From NCBI GenBank assembly GCA_043228905.1, contig JBHGNT010000003.1, forward strand, positions 868,001 to 932,000: a stretch of DNA of 64,000 bases, given 5' to 3'. Below, piece after piece: positions 1 through 10,400 of this stretch. The DNA comes from Azolla caroliniana. Its lineage: Eukaryota > Polypodiophyta. The notes under the pieces are model-generated. The model saw only the letters and a program-made list of their open reading frames with translations. It searched no databases and was not told the origin of the DNA. Made by a program: the position numbers and the translations under genes. How positions within the stretch are numbered: position 1 is the stretch's first letter; each line of letters starts with the position of its first letter.

Positions 1-302
1 TTAGAGACTTGGAGTCTAAATGCCATTCACACTTCTTTACCTCTAAAACTTATCTTTGTAGGTAACTATAGAGACAAAGTTTAACTCTTGGAGATTTGGA
101 GTAGGAAGCCATTCACACTTTACATTTAAAACTTACCTTAGAGATGTGGAGACAGAAGCCATTCACCTCTACCTCTAAAACTTACCTTTGTCAGGTAACT
201 ATAGAGACAAAGTTAAATCTTATAGATGTGGAGTTGGAAGTGATTCACGCTTTACTTCAATATTACCTTTGTAGGGTAATTGTAGAGACAAAGTTAACTT
301 TC
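1..302. repeat. Degenerate tandem repeat, unit about 85 bp
   Basis: About four units are visible. Each holds a version of 'gatgtggag..gaagccattcac', 'ctctaaaacttacctttgt' and 'ggtaactatagagacaaagtt'. The second unit lacks its second half. The array may continue to the left of the window. The short open frame at 144-326 is only the translation of this repeat. Confidence 0.75.
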
Positions 303-1676
303 GATGGGTATATACGGCTTTTGTGACAAGAGTCTACTTGGACTCAATGATGGATATGTTATATGATTTTTTCGACAAGAGCTTGTGAGGACTTGTAATA
401 AGATCTTTCCTACATAATGCGGGCCATCTATTAGCATGTTCTTGTCGTTTCCTTTTGTGTGGAGCCACTTTATGTGTGGCCTTTTCAATATGGGTTGAAT
501 AAGTGGCATGCATTTCTCGACCATCACGTGGGTTGCAGCCATCTTGAGTAATGGTTGCTCACATCCTCTCTTATTTGTCTCATGAAGTTGTGCATCGTTA
601 TCCCCAATATGATATCCTCCATCATTATCCTAAAGGTGAACTTAGAGATGACAACGTTGGCTTCATGCCTAATCAAACACAACAAATGACATTTGGCTTT
701 AGGAGTAGAGTCCCATCAATTTGTCTAGTATTTTTTCATGCAGTGGCATCTAGTGAATTACCACATGACATTATATGGTCATGCCCGTAACACATATCGA
801 CACGCTCGACCCCAAGGTTCACAATTTTAAATGCATAGCTCAACGTTTAAGAAAAATTCCTTTAGTAATTAGGCAAGTTCTTGTTTGTACCCAAACAACA
901 AGGAAACTTATAACGAAAGTTCCATTAAGACTAGGAGAGAAGATACATTTCTTGGAGGAATGGTTACTTGCACTGAACACCAATGCATGGATTGAATTTC
1001 ATTATGCTGCTTGAAAGTATAATTCTCTGCGAAATCTACTATTGAGACTATTACATCATTTGGAAAACCAGATATGCAAATCTTAAACTAGATGGGCCTA
1101 CCATGAATAAATGAAGTTGTGCAAATGATTGTGTTGTGCTTGTATATGATGGGATCATAAATGAATCCTCCAGTTGTGCAAATGAATCATCGAGACATTG
1201 TGTTGTGCTTGTATATGATGGAATCGTAATGTGCTCCATGGGATGGGCATGGGGATGTGGGTTGTTTTGGGTGGGTGGGTCTAACATTGTTCTTACTCCA
1301 GTAGGATAAAACTTTTAGTGTTGACTATGGGATTTGCTAGCTTCCATGCACTAGAGATCCATGTCACGCATAAGCATGTATAGGTCGTACAAATAATGAT
1401 ACTCGTCATGCACAAAATTATAAGAAATTAAAATTACAAACTAATATGATTACGTATGAACCTCTGAACTTTCTACACCAAGTGCTCACTCCAAACTTTG
1501 GATGTGCCCAATGACAAAGCCACTCAAGAGTATACCTAACTTCCTCAATGCAAAGTAATAGTTCCTATATTCTTCGTTTGTTTGTCATTCTAAGAAAGAA
1601 TGTTCTTTGGTTCATCATATGATTTGTTTCCCGTAAAGGTATAAATTATTGAGGTGAAGTCTATGGTTTCTTATTT
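303..1676. other. Gene-free spacer
   Basis: No gene is recognised. Short open frames (minus 294-542, plus 551-790 and 775-1014) resemble no family I know and may be decayed transposon code. A local direct duplication sits at about 1128-1160 and 1199-1231, sharing 'tgtgttgtgcttgtatatgatgg' apart from small changes. Confidence 0.5.
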
Positions 1677-1816
1677 GGGAAAAGTACCAGGATACCCTTG
1701 GAAGTTCGTCTATTTACCATAATGCCCCTGGAAGTTCCAAATTTACCAAACTACCCCTATGTCCAAAAAATTACACTTTATAGACGAACTTCTAGGGGTA
1801 TCCTGGTACTTTTCCC
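1677..1816. mobile_element. MULE-type MITE, short copy
   Basis: A 140-bp element bounded by inverted repeats starting GGGAAAAGTACCAGGATACC, matching for about 37 bp with two mismatches. It is flanked by the perfect 9-bp direct repeat TTCTTATTT (1668-1676 and 1817-1825). A 9-bp target duplication is typical of Mutator-like elements. It has no coding capacity. It is an internally deleted relative of the 313-bp copy at 35948-36260. Confidence 0.88.
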
Positions 1817-1825
1817 TTCTTATTT

Positions 1826-2575
1826 TCAAACATTGCAACAATGAAACTCAAATAAATGTAACTTAAATTTTTTTGTCTTCTTTAGGAAAGAACTCAAGGT
1901 ATGAAATGAAGAACACATCATGAAAATCAATCAACAGTTGGGCTATCACATTCACATCAAATGACCACACACCTTGTATCATGGGATTTACAAACTTTGC
2001 ATATGTGTTCACCTAAGATGTCACCACACAAATAACAAGAATAAAACCTCAAATGATATATGAATGCATAAATGTGGACACATGTCTCGACACATCTCCT
2101 GAGCATTTGTTTCATTCTATTGGGTAGAAAAAAATTATACCATTTATTATCTCCCCTCTCTCTTATTAAATTGTTATTATAGGATGATCAAGCATCACTC
2201 ATACAATAATGATTGTTTTTGTTTTTTCAATTTAAAGAATATATCTTGTCATTAGTGCAAACATTTTACAAGATTTTAAAATTCTATGTGACCGGCGGGG
2301 GAAACAACTATTTTAGAGGCTGAAAATGCCAATAAGGAGTGCCGTAATTGGATGTCATGAATGGAGTAGCTGTCCAGACAATAAGAAACTCATGCCGTTG
2401 AGCAATTTTAGCATCAAAATCTCTAACTATACCATCTCGTTGACCCTTCAAAGTATGAACTATGTCTAACCAAATATTTGAAACCAATACAACTGATGAT
2501 GTTTTAAGTTGATGGAAAACAAGGGAGCACCGAGCCTTCCTGAAATAGTATCTCCTATATTGGTTGGACTTCCTT
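1826..2575. other. Gene-free spacer
   Basis: AT-rich sequence in which I see no coding, RNA or clear repeat feature. Confidence 0.5.
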
Positions 2576-2911
2576 CTATATTCCTAAAAATGACAACAAT
2601 GATAATGTATGAACACTTCCAGATTTAGTGTAAAATCCATGGTCCATAGATTCGGTGTCATAATGGAATGCATCACGGACAAGTGATGTCCAAACCACCA
2701 TGCTCGGAGTGAAAACCAATGGGGGGAAATAGTTAGCAAAAATTCCAAGGAGACGTTGCCATATCGATTGAGACTCAATGCATTCCCATAAACAATGCTT
2801 TTGAGTTTCTATTTGTAATTGGCATCGAGCACAACCAGAAGATACTCCCATCCTATGCAACCATGGGCCAACCGGCGAGGCGCGGTGTACAAGTAACCAT
2901 TGTACATGCAA
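2576..2911 (-). pseudogene. LINE reverse-transcriptase C-terminal zinc-binding relic
   Basis: A 111-residue minus-strand frame contains WLLVHRASPVGPWLHRMGV, then a C-x2-C (CARC) and H-x4-C (HCLWEC) pattern followed by IWQRLLGIF. This is the layout of the zf-RVT domain found after the reverse transcriptase of plant non-LTR retrotransposons. No reverse transcriptase or endonuclease can be read next to it, so it is a truncated relic. The call rests on motif recognition without a profile search. Confidence 0.65.
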
Positions 2912-3779
2912 TATTTGGTATGGTTGTTCATATAATAATGATTGTTAATTCATTCATCCTCTTACTCTCATATTATATATAGCAAGTGGCTCATGGCCCC
3001 GTGAGTCACGAGGGCTAATTTTGGGCACTCCATTATTTAACACTTCTAATATCGAGGCATTATCCATGGGCATCTCACGGTTTTGTATCAAAATTGAGCC
3101 ATCTCTACGATCGGAAAATGACCTCACGTACATTAATACCACTACGCACTCAAATGCTTCTCTTCTCGCGAAATAGGAGGCCCAAACAAATGGTGCAACA
3201 CAGAGACATTAGTAATTGAACTAGTAAGTTGGAATATGCGAGTCCAAACATTGTGTGTGTTCTAACAAAAAAACAGTGCATGTATACTATCAAAAAAACC
3301 CTTGTGTTTAGTGTATTAAAAACACAATCAAAGTGATGTGGCTCGAAACGATGTACACATAATTCACGCATGATGCTATTAATGATGACAGACCTAATGA
3401 CATCGAGCTTTGGGTAAGTCGACGGGGAACATATCGACGATAGAGATCGATATGGAGAGAGGTTTACGGTACGTAACGTACCTAGTAGTAGTAGTGCGGC
3501 GTGCCCCAGTTACTTAAATAGCACCATTATCAACGTATTTACTGGATTGTGAAGCCGATAGATAGTCTCTGCGACTTGCATGGGATTCGTAGTGTCAAAC
3601 CCTTCGAGGGATGGACCTCGAGTTTGCGGAATGGTAGTAGTGTTTGTAAACCCTAGGTCACCGTCTATTTCTCAAGCATCGGGCCCGGGAGAAGACCGAG
3701 GGCCAGGCCAGGCTGGCTCCGGCCAAGCTCAAGCTCATCCGGACGGAAAAGGAAGTCCAAAGGACCAGCAGAGATTTGG
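2912..3779. other. Spacer grading into GC-richer gene flank
   Basis: No gene is recognised. A minus frame at 3150-3371 could be further LINE debris but shows no clear motif. From about 3580 the sequence becomes clearly GC-richer, marking the approach to the upstream region of the CDCA7-like gene. Confidence 0.45.
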
Positions 3780-3858
3780 CACGTGCGGAAATGTTTTTTT
3801 GTAGCACGTGGGGCATTGTGTTTTGGGCGCACGTGCGCAATGCCTATCGTGGCACGTG
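3780..3858. promoter_or_regulatory. Array of four G-boxes (CACGTG)
   Basis: CACGTG occurs at 3780-3785, 3805-3810, 3830-3835 and 3853-3858, with start-to-start spacing of 25, 25 and 23 bp. The first and last share the longer core GGCACGTGCGGA. G-boxes are bound by bHLH and bZIP factors in plants. The array lies about 1.45 kb before the start codon of the CDCA7-like gene and ahead of its CT-rich leader, so a distal promoter role is inferred. Confidence 0.6.
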
Positions 3859-4070
3859 CGGATTCCATCCGGCCTGAAAAGATTCCGTCCGGCAGAAGAA
3901 GCAAACGGAGGTGACGAAGAAGAAAGAAAGCGGGGGGAAGCCCAAACGGTCAGGAACAAAATCGGAGAGATTAGGATGTGATTAAGAGGCGATTAGGTGG
4001 TGATTAGTGGGAGAGATGGGACCAAGATTAGTGTTGATCAATCGATCAGGCCAATGGATTAGGTTTGGGC

Positions 4071-4447
4071 GGCAGGGAGAGATTAGATTAAAGTGAAGCG
4101 GAGATCCGCGGTGGAGATTAAGCAAGGGATTAAGGAGAGGATAGGGGTGATTAGGCAGAGTGCATATGAAGATTAGTCGTTGATTATGGAGGGGCCTAGA
4201 GAGAGAGTGTGTGTGCAGGCAGAGAGCCTAGAGAGAGAATGGCGAGGGCTGCAGGGGGGAGGCAGGTGAGAGATTAGATTAAAGTGAAGCTGAGATCAGC
4301 GATGGAGATTTAACAAGGGATTAAGGAGAGGTTAGGGGAGATTAGGGAGTGATTAGGCAGAGTGAAGAGGAAGATTAGTCGTTGCTTATGGAGGGGCCTA
4401 GAGAGAGAGTGTGTGTGCAGGCAGAGAGCCTAGAGAGAGAATGGCGA
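4071..4447. repeat. Direct duplication, two units of about 190 bp
   Basis: A unit starting at 4071 recurs at 4261 (period 190-191 bp). Both share 'gagattagattaaagtgaag', 'gattagtcgttg' and a 'ggcctagagagagagtgtgt' block. The DNA is GA-rich and lies in the upstream or leader region of the CDCA7-like gene. Confidence 0.8.
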
Positions 4448-4476
4448 CAGGTCTAGGCATTAAGTGAGGAGAGAGG

Positions 4477-4610
4477 ATTCTCTCTCCTCTCTCTTGTTTC
4501 CCTCCCTTTCTCTCTCCTCTCTCTCTCTTCTTCTTCTCCTTCTCTCTTCATGAACGTTGGAGCCATCTCTGTCTCTGTCTCTGTCTCTGTCTCTGCCTCT
4601 GTCTCTGGCG
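4477..4610 (+). promoter_or_regulatory. CT-rich leader/initiator region with hexamer repeat
   Basis: A pyrimidine tract (about 4477-4545) is followed by a (TCTCTG)n run at about 4568-4608. CT-rich tracts near the transcription start are common in plant promoters. No convincing TATA box is seen, so the start of transcription is inferred to lie in or near this block. Confidence 0.4.
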
Positions 4611-4630
4611 TGTTTTCGTCTGCTTGATTC

Positions 4631-4681
4631 ATGGCTAATGGCGATGGTGATTTAATCGCCTCATTTCAGAGAGACGTGTAG
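4631..4681 (+). promoter_or_regulatory. Possible uORF, 16 codons
   Basis: ATG at 4631 opens a 16-codon frame ending in TAG at 4679-4681. It lies ahead of the CDCA7-like start at 5309. If transcription begins in the CT-rich block it would be in the leader and could lower translation of the main ORF. Confidence 0.3.
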
Positions 4682-4920
4682 AGACAGAGCGCGTCTGCTT
4701 TTTTGCTTATCCTTCGTTGGCCGATCCGAATCTTCATCAGATTCTCATCGGAATCTTGTTAGAATCTCACTACCCGATTGTTTTGTTCTCGTTTCTCTAC
4801 GCACAGCGAGAGACCGAGAGCGAGAGCGAGAATCTTAATCAATCAATCAGAAGCTTATCGCTAAGTCTTGATCATCGTTTCTTTGCATTTGAATCGTATC
4901 AGAAAAAGAAAGCAGTTGGA

Positions 4921-5300
4921 GTTAAAAGAAGAAGAAGAAGAATATTCACAAAAGGAAGAGGATTAAAATTAAGATTAAGAAGATCAGAGGTGGAAGAAGG
5001 AGTAAACATTAGAAAAAGGAAGAGGATTAAGATTAAGATTAAGATTAAGATTAAGAAGATCAGAGGTGGAAGAAGAAGGAGAAAACGTCAACAAAAGGAA
5101 GAGCATTAAGATTAAGATTAAGATTAAGATTAAGATTAAGAAGATCAGAGGTGGAAGAAGAAGGAGAGAAACATTAACAAAAGGAAGGGGCTTAAGATTA
5201 AGAAGAAGAGCAGAGATGGAAGAAGAAGAAGGAGAAGAAGGAGAAAAACATTAACAAAAAGAAGAGCATTAAGATTAAGATCAAGAAGAAGAAGAAGAAG
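4921..5300 (+). repeat. Purine-rich tandem repeat in the CDCA7-like leader
   Basis: About four and a half units of 60-75 bp. Each contains 'ggaagaggattaag', a variable number of ATTAAG hexamers, 'aagatcagaggtggaag' and 'acattaacaaaaggaag'. Hexamer number varies from unit to unit. The array ends eight bases or so before the ATG at 5309. Frames read through it begin with TTG or lie out of frame with the main ORF, so I treat it as leader. Confidence 0.75.
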
Positions 5301-5308
5301 AAGAAGAA

Positions 5309-8300
5309 ATGCGAGGAAGGATAGTTGATCCACCTGCTTTCATTACCCCGACATGTGCAGGATCATCAACAGATGATGATCCATCATACACAGAGAACGC
5401 GACAATCACATCCCGGAGGAGAAGCAGTCACGTGGGGAGACGGATCATAAGGGGGCGAGTCTATGATTCTCAGAATGGTGTCACATGTCACTGGTGCAGG
5501 CAAAAGACAGTGGAGGATCACGTGCATTGCGGGCTCTGCTCCATCTTCTTCTGCGGAGGATGCCTCCGGAATCGACACGGGGAGCTTATCGACCTGGAGA
5601 TGGAGACGGATCGCAACTGGATTTGCCCTAGATGCAGAGGCGGCTGCGGCCCTGGATGCAATCACTGGTATTTCCTTCTGATTCCCTCTACCTATACATT
5701 GAATCACTGTATGGTTATGGATTGTATTATATTGTATTATATGATTGTATGATTATGCATTGTATTGTATTCTAGGATTTTATGTATTGTATTGTATTAT
5801 ATCATTGTATGATTATGCATTGTATTGTGTTATATTGTATTCTATGATTTTATGTATTGTATTGTATTGTATTATTTGATTGTATGTTGTGTTGTATGAT
5901 ACTATGATTTTACGTATTGTATTGTATTATATGATTGTATGATTATGCATTGTATTGTATTGTATTCTATGATTTTATGTATTGTATTGTAATATATGAT
6001 TGTATGTTGTGTTGTATGATTCTATGATTATAATGTATTGTATTTTATGACTGTATATAATGTGTTGCATTGTACTCTATGATCTTATGTAATGTAATGT
6101 ATTATATGATTGTATGTTATAATGTATGATTATGTATTCTATTCTATGATTTTATGTATTGTATTGTATCATATGATTGTATGTTGTATTGTATGATTGT
6201 AATGTATGTATGTATGTATGGAGATCAACCTGCATTTTCTTCTTTTTTGGGTGTGCAGTTGCAACTGTGGGCGTTGCAGGAAGGTTCAGGGATTGGGGCC
6301 GACAGGGCTTCTGATTCGCACCGCCAGGGCTTCAGGATTCTCGAATGTCCATGACTTCTTGATCGCTCAGAGAACCAGAGAATCTCCGCAGGCCATATGG
6401 GAGCGAAAGAGAGGGAAAGGATGGTGCCGAACAGGGGATTTGGAATTCTCCCAATCCTCGGACCTCATCAAACAAACCCAAGACGCCATAGCTGAAGAGA
6501 AAGCTCAGAAATGCAGGAAAAGGCTGAGCTTCCATTCACCCTACAATCGCTGTCTAACGGAAACCCCTGGATGCAAGAATGGCCATACTACTGATGATAA
6601 TGATGATGATGATTACGGTATTAAGAAGAAGAAGAAGAAGAAGATGAAGACGAAGCAGGATCAACCGATTACTGTTAGGGCTGAGGAAAACATTGCTGTT
6701 AATCCACAATTACAAGAGAAGCAGAAGAAAAATCAGCGTAAATCAACCTCTGCAATTCAACAAAAGCAGATGAATTCCACACCATCCACTGCTACTGTGG
6801 CTCCTCATCCTCCAGGTTCTGGCCATGTTTTGCAGGTTAAAGAAGAGAAGAACGAGATCCCGGCCTCTCTAAATGACCATAGCTCTATGCTCCAAGTGGC
6901 TAAAGAACAGAAATCTGAGTTTCAGATCACTCAGAGGAACCCTACCTCGACAGTAACTTCTACCTCCGGATTAACGACAATGCATCATCTTCCGCATAAT
7001 GTGAAGGAGGAGAAATTTGTTGATATGGAGGATCGTGCTGGGATTCATCTAAGAAATGTTAAGGAAGAAGCTTGCGAACAATCGCACGCATCTCCTGCCT
7101 GTAATTCCTTAGGTTCTATGGCAATAAGCTATGTCACCGCATTTTCTCGCGATTCGAATGATGCCATATGGGGTAGATTTAGCTCCGAATTCAACATATG
7201 GTCTGAGAATGAAGAAGAAGAAGAAGACGATGAAGCCGATAATTATAATTATACGAAAGAACCTGTTTCTTCTATTTCTAATGAAGCTCGATGCTGCATT
7301 CTAAATCCTTCTGGGACCTTGATCAATGTCAAGAGGGAGAAATCATGGCCTGAAGTACCTACAACATTTTGTGCAGGCCACATGAATGAGAGAGAATCGG
7401 TCGAACAAAATGCCATGCTCGATAATCATGATGATGATGCGCAGAAGATGCCTCGAGCATTATGTGTCCGTGATGGAAATGAAGCAAATGGGGATGTAAA
7501 GAAGAGTGGAGGGTCAGTAGTTCATGTGGAACAACACCTGTGGAAGAAAGATGATACATTCAAGGGCCGATTGGATCGAAGGCTTTCGGAGCCATTCGAT
7601 GGAAAAGAATTGGAGGTGCTCATGGGATTAGTGAGCCAACGGAAACCCTTGTATCGAGTCCGTGAAACGAGAAACAACTCCTCGCAAGTTATCTCGAATG
7701 AGGAAGGAAACTCATATCTAGATCATTATCCTGGTATACACACACACACATATATATGACTCTGTGTACTTTTTTTTTTCTCTATTAGCTGGAAATCATC
7801 AGAACACTCTGAACCTCTGTTTCTCTTTTGTTTTTTAATGGTATGTAGAGTTAAATTCACTGCTCGAGTCGGCAAGCTGTCCAATGTCGAGGCTATGGTT
7901 TTTACGCGGATTCTTCTTCTGGCTCGAGGTAATGCAATGTTAAATCATGTCACTGGAAATTACAATACAAATACAGTGCTCAACCACTTATGACAGTTGA
8001 TGCCAAGCGAGGGTCTATGTTGAGCCAAATGGCCTAGGGTTTTAAGGTTTTGTAATTGCAATGCTCAAATCTTTTTCTTCCTTTCTATTTTCTGAAGGTC
8101 AAGGTTAGGGTTTTTGGTTACTTAAAGAAACCCTAAACCTCACTAATCTCTAGAATTGTAAACCACCTAAACCCTATAGTTCTGAACCATTAAGCTCCAT
8201 ATCCTAAATCTATATACCCTAGAGCCCCAATCTCTGAACTCTTAAGCTCTAAACCCTAATTCGTACACCATTAAATTAAATCCTTTATCCTACACCATTA

Positions 8301-8695
8301 AATTCTTAAGAAACCCTAACATTTACCTCGGATTTCTCTCACTTTGTACACTTTGACATCTACTAAGAAACAAAATAAATACAGAATGCAAGCAGTGCGG
8401 GTGCGTTTAAGCCATGGATTTCTTCGGTGCCAAGGCCATCATCTTCAATAGACGACGATGATTGCATGGTGATTGATGGACCTGATTGTGAGGTATATGT
8501 ATATGTGTACATTTATGGTTTTCCTTTGAGTGGAACTCTGTATGATTTGTCTTTGGTTGATTAATAATGCAAACAATTTTATGGATCTAATGACATTTTT
8601 ATCTCTTCATTCGCAATTGTTTACCCTTGCAGATCCTCGCTGTAGTTTATTCCATAGGCGACGACGACGATGACCATGATGAGGCAATTGGATAG
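5309..8695 (+). CDS. CDCA7-like 4CXXC-R1 zinc-finger protein
   Basis: Exons 5309-5667, 6259-7733, 7849-7928, 8385-8492 and 8633-8695 join in frame to 694 aa; every intron is GT-AG. The zf-4CXXC_R1 domain spans residues 50-128: RVYDSQNGVTCHWCRQKT, then cysteines at 60, 63, 74, 77, 82, 85, 106, 109, 113, 117, 120, 121, 123 and 126, followed by CNCGRCRK. Cys120 is made across the first splice. CDCA7 proteins recruit the HELLS/DDM1 nucleosome remodeller, and plant members are linked to DNA-methylation maintenance; nuclear action is expected. After the finger (GFSNVHDFL near 147) the chain is disordered, with poly-Asp and poly-Lys runs and four SUMO-type motifs (K314, K369, K388, K478). The start is the first ATG after the leader repeats. 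The family call is firm; the last three small exons rest on open phase and splice sites only. Confidence 0.9.
5700..6225. repeat. TTGTA-type minisatellite filling intron 1
   Basis: Almost the whole first intron of the CDCA7-like gene is made of variants of TATTGTATTGTAT interleaved with 'atgattgtatgattatgcat', giving a loose higher-order period of about 60-90 bp. It ends in a short (ATGT)n run just before the acceptor. Confidence 0.8.
8125..8330. repeat. Degenerate telomere-like CCCTAAA repeats in intron 3
   Basis: Scattered AAACCCTAA, ACCCTAAA, ACCCTATA and ATCCTAAAT blocks occur within the 7929-8384 intron. This resembles a decayed interstitial array of the plant telomere repeat. Confidence 0.5.
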
Positions 8696-8754
8696 TGACA
8701 GTCGATCAAATTACATACGGATTAGTTTATGGAAAGCGTGACAAATCTTTTGAT

Positions 8755-8980
8755 TAGTCCTCATGACATGTCATTAAACTCCTTAATGACCTGTTTTTGA
8801 TGTGCCAATAACCTCCTTAAAATTGCTAGATGTGTCATTGAACTCCTTAATGGTCATGCTCGAGGTCTCATTTAACCTCAATCACTTGGCATGTTATTAA
8901 CCTCCTTAATTACTATTGTATGTGGTATGCCATTAACCTCCTTTAATTTCCATTGTATGGTATATCTCCTCTCTTACCCA
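8755..8980. repeat. Degenerate tandem repeat, unit about 40-50 bp
   Basis: Variants of 'cattaacctccttaat' recur about five times in the 3' flank of the CDCA7-like gene. Parts may be transcribed as 3' UTR. Confidence 0.55.
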
Positions 8981-9104
8981 TGTACGATATGTTAATAATC
9001 TCTTTAGAAGACAAGGCTGTTTCCTTTTTGCATTTTTGGAGTGATATATGCGAGAACCAAAATTTCTAATTATCTATATGAGCTTTTTGATAATCTTTGT
9101 CACA

Positions 9105-9177
9105 TCCGTTGTAGTCTAGTTGGTTAGGATACTCGGCTCTCACCCGAGAGACCCGGGTTCAAGTCCCGGCAACGGAA
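9105..9177 (+). tRNA. tRNA-Glu (anticodon CTC)
   Basis: A full cloverleaf can be drawn. The acceptor TCCGTTG (9105-9111) pairs with CAACGGA (9170-9176), with A at 9177 as discriminator. The anticodon arm is CTCGG-CTCTCAC-CCGAG with CTC as anticodon. The A box is TAGTCTAGTTGG and the B box GGTTCAAGTCC. No intron and no encoded CCA. It matches the canonical plant nuclear tRNA-Glu, so it is probably functional. Confidence 0.97.
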
Positions 9178-9178
9178 C

Positions 9179-9186
9179 TTTTTTTT
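9179..9186 (+). terminator. RNA polymerase III terminator
   Basis: An unbroken run of eight T starts one base after the tRNA discriminator, the usual Pol III stop signal. Confidence 0.85.
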
Positions 9187-9272
9187 ATCTTTTTCACTCA
9201 TGGTGTCGCTTGCCCCTTATTTAAATTTTTTTAATCTTTTTCACTCATGGTGTCCCTTGCCCCTTATTTAAA
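9187..9272. repeat. Tandem duplication, period 47 bp
   Basis: The block starting 'atctttttcactcatggtgt' at 9187 recurs at 9234 with one internal change (cgcttg to cccttg). It sits immediately after the tRNA terminator. Confidence 0.85.
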
Positions 9273-9621
9273 AGGATGAAAGCTCCAGTTTTGCTTCCAT
9301 CCATGAATTCTACATGTGTCTCCAGTTCAATTAGCCAAAAAATCATTATATAAAATTAAAATTTATGAGTTTTTTTAGTGAAATGTTGTTTGTGCAAAGG
9401 GGTACACCTGACAGATATGATGATCTTCGTTGGAACATATTGGAACTAAAAATAGTAGTGTGTGATTAAAGATAGGACCCATGCACATGTTCTTTTGGGG
9501 TGTGGGTAACTCTTGAATGGGGATTGATTAGATGACCATTCTAGTCATTGATTAATGCTGACTTTTGTAATTAAAACTTTGAGAAGGAATAAGTGTTCAT
9601 TTAACCAATGTAATGGACCAT

Positions 9622-9624
<3 letters not shown>

Positions 9625-9657
<33 letters not shown>

Positions 9658-9680
9658 TATATATATATACACACACACTT
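9625..9680. repeat. Compound microsatellite (CT)n-(TA)n-(CA)n
   Basis: About 14 CT units, then TATATA, then CACACA. The surrounding 9273-10285 stretch holds no gene that I can support. Confidence 0.9.
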
Positions 9681-10289
9681 TTGATATGACGAGTTGACAA
9701 CACAAACTCATGTAATGGGATAACACATGCCCATTGGCATCTTAGAAACAACACCCCTTCTTCCACGAACGAGGAAGGGAGTCTAAGTATTAGGCTATGC
9801 TTTCAATGCATTGCACTCTGCCACATTCGAGTTTGCCTTCCACATATTGTCATTTTGGTTTGCTATCTTCACGTTCATCTCACAATCGCAATTTGCACTC
9901 TATCATAGCATTTATTTGAATAATTCTTTAAAATCAAGAGACAACCCATTTCCGCCAACAAAGATGAGAAATGATTTTTCTTATGAACCTTATAGCTCTC
10001 CACATAGAGCATATATAAAATATTTGCTTTGTCCCATAAGTCAATCATATTTGACCTCCAATGACAATATTTGAATGTATCTCATGTATGGCAACTATGC
10101 ATCTAAGGCAATGATCACAAACTTTGCATACAGTCACATGTGTTGAGAAATCAAACAAGGGGATTGGTCTAACTAGAATGACATGAAAAGGGCATGTTAG
10201 CTTTTATAACATGGGAGTAATGGAAGATAAGGCACATGTACTAAATAGAGTGTCGAGGTGAAATAGATCCATGGGATCAAAGTGCACCA

Positions 10290-10400
10290 TTTCCATGAAG
10301 TGTGTGGAATTTATCAATGGCTCTCGATGTTCAAAGCTTTTACTGATGATTATTGCAATTGAGAGGACACACTGCAATTCAGTTCAACACATGTATAGGG
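10290..10400 (-). pseudogene. LINE relic, same family as 15104-15382
   Basis: One minus-strand frame reads LQCVLSIAIIISKSFEHRE, matching PQCAILIATFIGKVLEHRE of the longer relic at 15104-15382 at many positions. It is short, lacks any catalytic motif, and is taken as a decayed copy of the same non-LTR family. Confidence 0.5.

Noticed and set aside
3580-3959. Overlapping open frames on both strands
   Set aside because: They arise from GC-rich promoter-type sequence with no domain, and overlap the G-box array.
4717-5254. Lys/Arg-rich open frames upstream of the CDCA7-like gene
   Set aside because: The first begins with TTG, they are out of frame with the main ORF, and the text is translation of the ATTAAG/GAA tandem repeat.
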